From Diadema setosum (Eukaryota; Echinodermata; Echinoidea; Diadematoida; Diadematidae): DNA of 64,000 nt. Below the pieces are notes generated by a model, which searched no databases, had not been told where the DNA came from, and worked only from the letters and a program-made list of their open reading frames with translations. The position numbers and the translations under genes were made by a program. The DNA is taken from positions 11,658,871-11,722,870 of the forward strand of contig NC_092704.1 of assembly GCF_964275005.1 (NCBI RefSeq), given 5' to 3'. Each line of letters starts with the position of its first letter. Positions within the stretch are counted from its first letter, which is position 1. Positions 39,701 through 52,300 of this stretch are shown here, piece after piece.

Positions 39701-42700
39701 CCATCGTTAATGTTATAACCTTCATCGCCATCCAAAATATTACGATCATTAAATTACACCTGAGCTCTTGTTTCTCTTTCGCTATAGGTCTACGCCCATA
39801 CATACAGACAAAAGACGCAGACACAAACACACACTGTACACTGGAAATAGAAGTATATACCATTTTGATATGGATGAAACATAAACGCGCATCTGAACAT
39901 CTATGTATGCATTATTATGGCAGACGTGTGATACGAACCTGATAGAATTGTCCATTGTAGTAACATGGGCAACTCTCCTCATGTACGCATTCTCCATCGT
40001 CCAAGACGTATCCTTCTGCACAGTGGCAGGCGTACACACAGTTGTTGCATGATGGGTTGTTGGCCATATCCTCGCAGGTAGTACTGCAGCCGCATTTCCA
40101 CTCTCGATTTTCTTTGCAGGCTTCAAATTTTAGCGAAAAAAAAATTGATGTGATATAATCAAAACTGCCATAATCACATCGATATTTGGCATGATAGGAA
40201 GTATTCATTGCAATACACAGATAAACGGCATCAATCATGTCTACTCAACATCACGAATTGACTAAAAAGGGATATCACAATCACTATGCACCTCCATGCT
40301 CAAAGGAACTGTATAGTTTTGGTCAAGATTTGTCTTCATTTTTTCTTTTGGTCTACTACTACTTGTGAAATATGAGAAAGCATACAATTCTAAAAGGAAA
40401 TCAAAGATTATTTTTGATGAACAACGGTTTTGAAATGACTGAGATATAAAAAAAAAATAAGAATAAAAAAGGTAGGACCCATGCACCTCTTATCATTATC
40501 CCTTTGTTGTTGGATATCTCAATTATTTCAAAGCCAAATTTCATCATACATAATTTGAATCCTTCTTATATAGATTGGCATGGTTTTTTATTTTATATAT
40601 ATATATATATCATTATATCTCACAAGAAAGTTAAAAACCTGAAGCCCCATCTCAACCAAAAACTATACCATCCCTTTAAATTATGTTGGTAACTTGGACA
40701 CAACCACTTCTGCCAGGGGTCTTGAACCCGGGACTTCCTGACTGAGAGTCCGTTTGATCATCTACTGAGTCACACTGGCTTCTAGAACGAGTACTCTAAA
40801 AAAAGTTCGTGTGTTCAATTCGGTATCTTTTCTGAAAATGGATTGTCCACTCATATACTCAATTAGTTACCGGGGGTTGTTGTCACTTTTGGCGTTGCTG
40901 TGGTTGCCTCCTGGGTTAATGTAGTTGGTAGCTCTGAAAAGAGAAGTTACAGCGGTCATAAAAGTAAATATCTATATATATCTGCAACATGTATATCTAT
41001 ATCTATATCTATATCTATATCTATATCCATATATATTTCTATCGTTCTCTCTCCCCTATATATGTGTGTGTGTGTGGGGATCAACCAACAACCTCGTTGC
41101 ACAGGGGCTGTCTTCTTGTGACAATATTTGCATGTAACTCCCTACTATGAACAGAAACGTGAGTACACACGCACACATACACATACACACGCACACACAC
41201 ACACACACACATACACACAATACTACTCATGCGATTGGAAGCTCCTGAGCAATTCTCGTAATCACGCTTTGGATGCTATCGTAGCAAACTGTGTTCTCTG
41301 CTTATTGCAAACAACAACAACAAACAAACAGTGGCAACAAACATAACAAAACAACCCCTCCCCCCCCAAAAAAAAAACAAACAAACCAAAAACAAAAAAC
41401 AAAAACCGAAACCCGAATAAAGCCTGCTTAATTATCCTGAACACAACCCCTTTCAGTTACATGGTGGTGTATGTACAACTCGCGTATGAATGATTTGAAA
41501 GTTTGTTTCATTGCTGGCGAAAACCGATGTTCCATACTTTGGAGTTTCAAGTACATTCAATGCATAGCCCACCATGATCAAGTTGACGAATATCAGAATA
41601 AAGATCGAGCTAAAAAGTGTCCTCCAAATGGGACAAGAATAGCGAAATGATAATGTATTCATCACACGAAATGTTTCTTATGTTGATGGTGTTGTAACCG
41701 CTCTTACCAGAAACAGAAGTCGTCCCGCCCGGAGTGGCTGTAGTCTTGACGGTGGTCGACTCTTCGGGTGCCGACGTTGAATGCTCTATGACGGTCGTCG
41801 TTTCTTCCATATTCGGGGTGGTTACCGTTGTCGTTCGAGCTGACGTCCAGAAGGTAGTTGATTTACCTATCAATATGATATCATCATTTAAGTTATAGTT
41901 ATGATGATAATAATTCCTAGTCTTTATACAGCGCATTTCACATTTATTAAGTATCTCAATGCGCTTTTTGGACTATTATTACCCTGGCCACTGGAAACAA
42001 AGTTTCCAACCAGCACTGACAACAGTGCTCACCCTCCACTCCCTGGGGAGCATTCCAGCCTGTCGCAGTCATGGCACACACATGATGCTGATCAACCAAC
42101 AAAAGCTTTCTCATCCTACCAGGTACCCATTCATACTCCTGGGTGGAAAGCAGCAATGTGGACATAGCGTCTTGATGAAGGACAAACGTGACGGGCTTCC
42201 CATGGGCTCGAGCATGATTCTTACATACCAGGCTCATGTTATTCAGAGACGAGCTCTCTTACCCACACAGCTCTCTTACCCACACATGAAAAAGGTCCAG
42301 TTTGCGCTGACTGAGTGCTGTTGCGTAACATTATACTTTTGGAGACGTAGACAGGAATGGCGAAAGATGACGTGGTGTATTTGTCAAATGGTATACCTTT
42401 GAGTTTTGCCTTCGTGGACATACTATAATATCAGTGCTAACTTCACCAGGTCAAGTATTTCTCTCCAGGCAATTTCATGGTCGAAAAACGTGATTCTTTT
42501 AAAACACAATAAAAAACAACAACAAAAGGAACAAGCACACAAACACATACGCGCGCACGCACATGCACACACACGCACACACAAAACGCGTGGTAAGTGG
42601 TATGAAAACTTCTTGGCTTCCTATAATTTGGTTGACGTTCTCATAGATACTCTTGACGCGATAGACGGGGCCAGAAGAACGGAAAAGTTTCTGCATCCGT

Positions 42701-43308
42701 GTCGGTATTTCGGCGAAAGACCAGACATCAGCGAGACACGGTTTTAAAAATAAGAAGCAAGTGTTCAAAGTCATAACTTATTCTAATCAGAGTCATCTCA
42801 ACACGTTTGTACGCAAATGGGGTGCATTGTTGGTTACATGGCGGATAAAATAAAAACTTATCCGACTGTCCAGGAGTTGTCGCTTCTGAAAATGTGACAA
42901 GCGAGAGAGAGACAAAAAAAACAACAACAAATGCTTTTGTAATCAACTTCTAACCGTCGTTGTAGAGAGCTGAGATTACAAATGTATTGTAAAAGACAAA
43001 TAAAGCACTTTCCGGGACTTAGATGACAATTTATTGTATATATTGATGATGGTAAAGTCAGATATGATTGGGAAACAGTATCCTTGTTGTATAACATGAT
43101 GAAAAACGAGCAGTGGCGCGGCACAATTCGCGCAATAACAAATTTTCAGAACAGTTGTACTTTGAGCAATAGTCAGTTTCTTGATTTAGTTGGCATGTTT
43201 TGCTCTACGTGTACCAAAATGTTATTTCGTGGTTATCTTGTCACTTAATGGTTGTGCATTGGTTATTCCTGTTGCCAGTCACGTTTTGGCAAACAGGGCT
43301 TGGCTATA

Positions 43309-43352
<44 letters not shown>

Positions 43353-46300
43353 CAGGAATGCTTTCTGGTGTACAGTCCGTTTGATTTTGATAGAGATCCA
43401 GTATGGTGAAGTAGTGTCATATCCATTGTGTCTAATTTGGTGTGAATCTAGAAATAATTTCCGAGATGTTAAGAGATACATTGTGAAGGAAGCCCGTTAA
43501 ACACGAAAAGTATGCCTTGATCATCTCCCTTGCACTATTAGAAGAGATCAAGGACAATCCTGCTCGTTGGTTTGCGAGTCGTTCAATTTTTCAAAAAAAA
43601 TCCAGCAAAGTGCAGTCGGTGCCATTTCCATCTTGTGCGCATGGTATTGAAGCACAGAATTACTATATGAGAATGATTTTTGAAGGAAACCCATGGAACA
43701 CCCCCCCCCAAAAAAAAAACAAAAACACAAAAAACAAAAACTTTGTTTGTCTTTTACAATACATTTGTAATCTCAGCACTCTACAACGTGATTGCAGCGT
43801 ATGGCGCTTCGCTGTGGACTTGAGCATTAAAAGAAATATTTTTTTTTTTTTTACTTATTTAATGTTTCATGGTATTTGACCAAACCGAGAAAACCTAATA
43901 TTTTTATGAAAATACATTGTATTACCTGGAGGAGAGGTACCTCTCGTGGTTGGAGCCAGAGTGGGTCCTGCGGTAATATACAAACAAAGGGGAAAATAAA
44001 TCCATAGCAACCTTTTTAATGAAATTGATCCGGCCATAGCTAACAACTTAAAATGCTCTAAGTTCACTTATTATACCGTTCATAGCGCACGGAGTGAATG
44101 CAATGTGTCTTATAATCTATACATGGATAAAGAATCAAATGATTAGAAATAAATCATAGTATATTCCTTTTCTGCGTAACTAGAACTTTTAAGGATCACG
44201 ACAGACACGTTAGATAGAACTGCTTGAATTTTAATCCTGAACGAGAATTTTCCGTTTGAACTCACAAGAACTTGTCCAGATAAGAGTGTTGTTTTTGAAT
44301 AAGTCACTTAAAGTGCACCTACCCTGACAGCCGTAGACCTCGATTTCATTTCCCAGATTAAGTACATCTCCAAAGGTTGCTCCGATAGCTCGCACAGGCC
44401 CCAATTCGGATGGAAGCCAGAGGTTCGTTGGAGCAGAGTCACTCAACGAAAACGTCACTTCGCCCTATGAAGAATACAAAGAAATTAATCAGTGCATTAG
44501 TACAACTTTCCAATTGATTCTGGACCAAAGAATGTTCAGAAAATGCGAATGCAAATCTAGAAAATCAAATATGTTTGAAATACGACTGCAATAAAGGGGT
44601 GACATAATAATGTTTTTCCAAGAAAGATAACAAGTTTTAGTACGATGAATCAGAGAAGACGATCAGTAGAGATTTGACAGCTAGGACTGGTACACTGAAA
44701 ATAGAGGATATTGTTAAGCCTTTCTCTATCATTCATGGTCGTTGGATATCGTATACAGTGCTTTAGGGTTGTACGTGCAAATCAACACTCAAAGCACATA
44801 ATGGGTTAATAGAAGATACAGGCGAAATACCGCCCATTTCCTTTTATAACGTATTAATACAAGAAGTGGTAAAGTATGTTCTGTGTAGAACAAGGGAATA
44901 CTTGTTTATTTAGGATTTACCTGACTCTCTGACTCTCCCGATTCTGAACCGGAGAAGTCACCAGATCCTGATTCTGTGCTCTGTGCAGGAACAATAATCC
45001 ATTCATCTCCTTCGGCGCGCTTGATCCTGAATACTACTGTAGTCATTGTAGGGAAGCTGCTGGCAGGTAGTTTGATTCCTCTGATAGTAATAGGATGACT
45101 GAAACTGGCTTCGTATGTCAAGGTAGTGACTTCTTGCAATGGCTCTTGTGGCTCGTAGCATTCTGAAAAGAATGGTCAATCGTTCGTCTCAGTTATTGGG
45201 TAACATATTTTGGCCATACCATAGCGTTCCACTACCGTTGATGTTTGTACTAATGGGACATGAATCATATTAGAATGGAATGGAAATAACCTAATGCTGT
45301 TGTTGGTTGTTCAGTTGCTCAAGTGGTATATGTGATGGTCGACTGAGTAGCAGTTGTCTGCACTACTACCACTTTTGTTGTTGGTGCAGATGTTGTTTTG
45401 GGGATATATAACAATGTATTGTATTGTAGCGATGACAATCTCCTGAGTCTTAAAATGCCACCAGTAGTCAAGTTAGAACATTATTCTCAACTAAATTCCA
45501 TGCTTTAAATTGAGATAGAAGGGAAGTGTTAACTTACGAGATTAATTTATAAAGAAAGCTCATTTGCCAGAGAGAGGAAAAAAACAAACAGAACAAGGCT
45601 TTACCCATCGCTGTAGTCTGAGCAGGGATAGTAGTTGTAAGACTTGTGGTCTCCTCCGTCTTAGTAGTACCAACTGGAGTTGTTGTGGTAACAGCTGTGG
45701 TGGTAGCTTCAGTGACTGTTGTGGGTTTCGACGTGGTGGTAGGTATAGTTGTAGTTACAACGGTTGTAACTACTGTTGTTTCCATGCCCGTTGCTGATGT
45801 ATAAAACAAAAGTACATCGGAAATCCAAGATGAAACGCTCACAGTTCTATTACAATTTAAATTCAATTCATTGATTTCATAAAAGCAATACAGCCAATAT
45901 TGACAATAATTAACAATGCAGAATGTGTAGCGTGATTCTTTTTATTTATTTATTTTTATTTTTTTGCTGGAAGTTGAGAGCACTGTAAAGCGCAAGAGAA
46001 ATGAGTGAAAAATGTATAGACATAACTTTACCAAATCAATAACCTGCCAAGTATCTTTTTGTGATCACACAAAATTCCAAAGTTGATATCCTGTTGCAAT
46101 ATATCAGCAGATAGTGGTTAAATTTAGTTGGAGAAATGAATAGATAACATACAAGAACAAAAGAGATGAATGAGGACTTCTTCAGCGAAGAAAGAAATGA
46201 AATTACCCGTTTCAATACACCCTCTGAATGTCACCGTCAATTCCGAATCTGCCACGTTGTAGTCGTCAGGAAGGGTGATATCGAAATAAACTTCATTCAA

Positions 46301-49300
46301 ACCAGTCAAGGGTTCAAGCTCGTACATTCCTGAAGTCTGATCGTCTCTGGGTTCAGCTATAAAGTTGCGTTCAACCTCCCCATCGCTGGACGAGAGGACA
46401 CCAATTGTAACGCTATCGGGAGGTGAACCATTGGTTGTGCTTATGCTGACAGCTGATATCTTAATCGTCAGGTCTGAGGTGTCATCGACTGATTTGACAG
46501 TGACCTTCACTGTCCTCTCTGAAGTAGGTTCGCTCCAAAGGTTGGTTTTATTGTTGTCAAGTAAAACTTCCAATTTAGTATCAAGATCCACGCCATCCAG
46601 TGGTTTTCTGCAAGCAGCTGGTAAATAAAAGAAATGTCTTGGGTGTAGACGGGCGTGACGACGAATTTGTAGGGTACAGTATTGTTAAGTGAACAGTAAC
46701 ACGTTAAAGTCATTGAGAGAGATATCAACATATGCATTTTAGTCATTCGTTCAGTTAAGCAAACTGGGTTGCTGGATACCATAAAGCAGAATGTAGATGA
46801 AGGAAGAGGTTATATATGCTAACATGAAAGAGTTGAGTGACCGCCTTCTAGTTTTACATGACATAATTCAGGTTTTACGTCTTCGGACACGAGTCTTGGC
46901 AAAATGGAAGTGAGAACTTACCTGGCGTTGTAGATTCCTGTCGTGTTGTTGTGGTCGATGTAACAGTTGTCTGAGTTGTAGTTGTTGCTTCAGGAGTGGC
47001 AGTAGTTTCCTCTACTACTGCTGTTGTTTGCTCGGTTCCTGGAGCAGTAGTCGTTGTCGCTCGCGTTCGCGTCCTTGTTGTAACTTCTGTGAAAAAGGAG
47101 AAAACGACACACATGTATCTTTCACTCAGTGTTTTTGACGTTGAGAGACTTTTGTTTTTAAAGAGAAGACTTATAGCGAAGAATAGTCGAAACCAGTTTG
47201 ATCTTAAAGCAATTATCATTTAGTGATATCTGATTTTCTTTTTTTTACTACATGTTAATTCAAAAAAGTTAGAAATACAATGGAGACTTAGACCTACCTG
47301 ACTGACCCAGAGTTGTCGTTTCTGTAAATGTTAAGAGAAAGAAAGAAATGAGAACATTCTACTTTTGGATTGAATACAGTCGTATTAGACAGAGTTGAAA
47401 TATCAAATATGGTCATAAAAGACAAATTACGTATATAGTGCTTTCCATGACTTAGATAATGCTCCATTGTTTATAGTTTCTTGATGTTCGGAAATTCCAG
47501 ATGTAAACTGAAAAACAGTGTCTTCGTTTTTGATGATGATAAAAAATAAGGTTTTCTCATTAATACAATGGGACTGGGATAGGGAGGATAGGATGACTTT
47601 ACATGATGAATTTCTTAAGAAAACTCATTGAATCGTAGAGGAAAAATAAAAAAGAAGAAGGCTTTACCCATTGCTGTAGTCTGAGCAGGAGTAGTAGTAG
47701 TAAGACTTGTGGTCTCCTCCGTCTTAGTAGTACCCATTGGAGTTGTTGTGGTAACAGCTGTGGTGGTAGCTTTAGTAAATGTCGTGGGTTTCGACGTGGT
47801 GGTAGGTACAGTTGTAGTAGTAACGGTTGTAACTACTGTTGTTTCCATGCCCGTTGCTGATGTATAAAACAAAAGTACATCGGAAATCCAAGATGAAAAC
47901 CTCACAGTTCTATTTCAATTTAAATTCAATTCATTGATTTCATAAAAGCAATACAGCCAATATTGACAATAATTAACAATGCAGAATGTGTAGCGTGATT
48001 TTTTTTATTTATTTATTTTTTTTTTGCTGGAAGTTGAGAGCACTGTAAAGTGCAAGAGAAATGAGTGAAAAATGTATAGACATAACTTTACCAAATCAAT
48101 AACCTGCCAATTATCTTTTTGTGATCACACAAAATTCCAAAGTTGATATCCTGTTGCAATATATCAGCAGCTAGTGGTTAAATTTAGTTGGAGAAATGAA
48201 TAGATAACATACAAGAACAAAAGAGATGAATGAGGACTTCTTCAGCGAAGAAAGAAATGAAATTACCCGTTTCAATACATCCTCTGAATGTCACCGTCAA
48301 TTCCGAATCTGCCACGTTGTAGTCGTCAGGAAGGGTGATTTCGAAATAAACTTCATTCAAACCAGTCAAGGGTTCAAGCTCGTACATTCCTGAAGTCTGA
48401 TCGTCTCTGGGTTCAGCTGTAAAGTTGCGTTCAACCTCCCCATCGCTGGACGAGAGGACACCAATTGTAACGCTATCGGGAGGTGAACCATTGGTTGTGC
48501 TTATGCTGACAGCTGATATCTTAATCGTCAGGTCTGAGGTGTCATCGACTGATTTGACAGTGACCTTCACTGTCCTCTCTGAAGTAGGTTCGCTCCAAAG
48601 GTTGGTTTTATTGTTGTCAAGTAAAACTTCCAATTTAGTATCAAGATCCACGCCATCCAGTGGTTTTCTGCAAGCAGCTGGTAAATAAAAGAAATGTCTT
48701 GGGTGTAGACGGGCGTGACGACGAATTTGTAGGGTACAGTATTGTTAAGTGAACAGTAACACGTTAAAGTCATTGAGAGAGATATTAACATATGCATTTT
48801 AGTCATTCTTTTAGTTAAGCAAACTGGGTTGCTGGATACCATAAAGCAGAATGTAGATGAAGGAAGAGGTTATGCTAACATGAAAGAGTTGAGTGACCGC
48901 CTTCTAGTTTTACATGACATAATTCAGGTTTTACGTCTTCGGACACGAGTCTTGGCAAAATGGAAGTGAGAATTTACCTGGCGTTGTAGATTCCTGTCGT
49001 GCTGTTGTGGTCGATGTAACAGTTGTCTGAGTTGTAGTTGTTGCTTCAGGAGTGGCAGTAGTTTCCTCTACTACTGCTGTTGTTTGCTCGGTTCCTGGAG
49101 CAGTAGTCGTTGTCGCTCGCGTTCGCGTCCTTGTTGTAACTTCTGTGAAAAAGGAGAAAACGACACACATGTATCTTTCACTCAGTGTTTTTGACAGTTG
49201 AGAGACTTTTGTTTTTAAAGAGAAGACTTATAGCGAAGAATAGTCGAAACCAGTTTGATCTTAAAGCAATTATCATTTAGTGATATCTGATTTTCTTTTT

Positions 49301-52300
49301 TTACTACATGTTAATTAAAAAAAGTTAGAAATGCAATGGAGACTTAGACCTACCTGACTGACCCAGAGTTGTCGTTTCTGTAAATGTTGAGAGAAAGAAA
49401 GAAATGAGAACATTCTACTTTTGGATCGAATACAGTCGTATTAGACAGAGTTAAAATATCAAATATGGTCATAAAAGACAAATTACGTATATAGTGCTTT
49501 CCATGACTTAGATAATGCTCCATTGTTTATAGTTTCTTGATGTTCATATTCCAGATGTAAACTGAAAAACAGTGTCTTCGTTTTTGATGATGATAAAAAA
49601 TAAGGTTTTCTCATTAATACAATGGGATTGGGATAGGGAGGATAGGATGACTTTACATGATGAATTTCTTAAGAAAACTCATTGAATCGTAGAGGAAAAA
49701 TAAAAAAGAAGAAGGCTTTACCCATTGCTGTAGTCTGAGCAGGAGTAGTAGTAGTAAGACTTGTGGTCTCCTCCATCTTAGTAGTACCCATTGGAGTTGT
49801 TGTGGTAACAGCTGTGGTGGTAGCTTCAGTAAATGTCGTGGGTTTCGACGTGGTGGTAGGTACAGTTGTAGTTGTAACGGTTGTAACTACTGTTGTTTCC
49901 ATGCCCGTTGCTGATGTATAAAACAAAAGTACATCGGAAATCCAAGATGAAAAGCTCACAGTTCTATTACAATTTAAATTCAATTCATTGATTTCATAAA
50001 AGCAATACAGCCAATATTGACAATAATTAACAATGCAGAATGTGTAGCGTGATTCTTTTTATTTATTTATTTTTTTTTTTTTTTGCTGGAAGTTGAGAGC
50101 ACTGTAAATCGCAAGAGAAATGAGTGAAAAATGTATAGACATAACTTTACCAAATCAATAACCTGCAAAGTATCTTTTTGTGATCACACAAAATTCCAAA
50201 GTTGATATCCTGTTGCAATATATCAGCAGCTAGTGGTTAAATTTAGTTGGAGAAATGAATAGATAACATACAAGAACAAAAGAGATGAATGAGGACTTCT
50301 TCAGCGAAGAAAGAAATGAAATTACCCGTTTCAATACACCCTCTGAATGTCACCGTCAATTCCGAATCTGCCACGTTGTAGTCGTCAGGAAGGGTGATTT
50401 CGAAATAAACTTCATTCAAACCAGTCAAGGGTTCAAGCTCGTACATTCCTGAAGTCTGATCGTCTCTGGGTTCAGCTGTAAAGTTGCGTTCAACCTCCCC
50501 ATCGCTGGACGAGAGGACACCAATTGTAACGCTATCGGGAGGTGAACCATTGGTTGTGCTTATGCTGACAGCTGATATCTTAATCGTCAGGTCTGAGGTG
50601 TCATCGACTGATTTGACAGTGACCTTCACTGTCCTCTCTGAAGTAGGTTCACTCCAAAGGTTGGTTTTATTGTTGTCAATCAAAACTTCCAATTTAGTAT
50701 CAAGATCCACGCCATCCAGTGGTTTTCTGCAAGCAGCTGGTAAATAAAAGAAATGTCTTGGGTGTAGACGGGCGTGACGACGAATTTGTAGGGTACAGTA
50801 TTGTTAAGTGAACAGTAACATGTTAAAGTCATTGAGAGAGATATTAACATATGCATTTTAGTCATTCTTTTAGTTAAGCAAACTGGGTTGCTGGATACCA
50901 TAAAGCAGAATGTAGATGAAGGAAGAGGTTATGCTAACATGAAAGAGTTGAGTGACCGCCTTCTAGTTTTACATGACATAATTCAGGTTTTACGTCTTCG
51001 GACACGAGTCTTGGCAAAATGGAAGTGAGAATTTACCTGGCGTTGTAGATTCCTGTCGTGCTGTTGTGGTCGATGTAACAGTTGTCTGAGTTGTAGTTGT
51101 TGCTTCAGGAGTGGCAGTAGTTTCCTCTACTACTGCTGTTGTTTGCTCGGTTCCTGGAGCAGTAGTCGTTGTCGCTCGCGTTCGCGTCCTTGTTGTTGTA
51201 ACTTCTGTAAAAAAGGAGAAAACAGACACACATGTATCTTTCACTCAGTGTTTTTGACAGTTGAGAGACTTTTGTTTTTAAAGAGAAGACTTATAGCGAA
51301 GAATAGTCGAAACCAGTTTGATCTTAAAGCAATTATCATTTAGTGATATCTGATTTTCTTTTTTTACTACATGTTAATTAAAAAAAGTTAGAAATACAAT
51401 GGAGACTTAGACCTACCTGACTGACCCAGAGTTGTCGTTTCTGTAAATGTTGAGAGAAAGAAAGAAATGAGAACATTCTACTTTTGGATCGAATACAGTC
51501 GTATTAGACAGAGTTAAAATATCAAATATGGTCATAAAAGACAAATTACATATATAGTGCTTTCCATGACTTAGATAATGCTCCATTGTTTATAGTTTCT
51601 TGATGTTCGGAAATTCCAGATGTAAACTGGAAAACAGTGTCTTCGTTTTTGATGATGATAAAAAATAAGGTTTTCTCATTAATACAATGGGATTGGGATA
51701 GGGAGGATAGGATGACTTTACATGATGAATTTCTTAAGAAAACTCATTGAATCGTAGAGGAAAAATAAAAAAGAAGAAGGCTTTACCCATTGCTGTAGTC
51801 TGAGCTGGAGTAGTAGTAGTAAGACTTGTGGTCTCCTCCATCTTAGTAGTACCCATTGGAGTTGTTGTGGTAACAGCTGTGGTGGTAGCTTCAGTAAATG
51901 TCGTGGGTTTCGACGTGGTGGTAGGTACAGTTGTAGTAGTAACGGTTGTAACTACTGTTGTTTCCATGCCCGTTGCTGATGTATAAAACAAAAGTACATC
52001 GGAAATCCAAGATGAAACGCTCACAGTTCTATTACAATTTAAATTCAATTCATTGATTTCATAAAAGCAATACAGCCAATATTGACAATAATTAACAATG
52101 CAGAATGTGTAGCGTGATTCTTTTTATTTATTTATTTTTTTTTTTTTGCTGGAAGTTGAGAGCACTGTAAAGCGCAAGAGAAATGAGTGAAAAATGTATA
52201 GACATAACTTTACCAAATCAATAACCTGCCAAGTATCTTTTTGTGATCACACAAAATTCCAAAGTTGATATCCTGTTGCAATATATCAGCAGATAGTGGT

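Larger units (their letters stand above)
43968..45604 (-). other. Introns between the central block and unit R1
   Basis: Introns 43968-44322, 44465-44920 and 45163-45604 contain no recognised element except the dead Thr-rich exon at 45291-45404. Confidence 0.6.

Noticed and set aside
42840-42890. Live microexon EATTPGQS at 42.87 kb
   Set aside because: The donor GT is changed to AT, and the next GT would end in a phase that does not fit the following exon.
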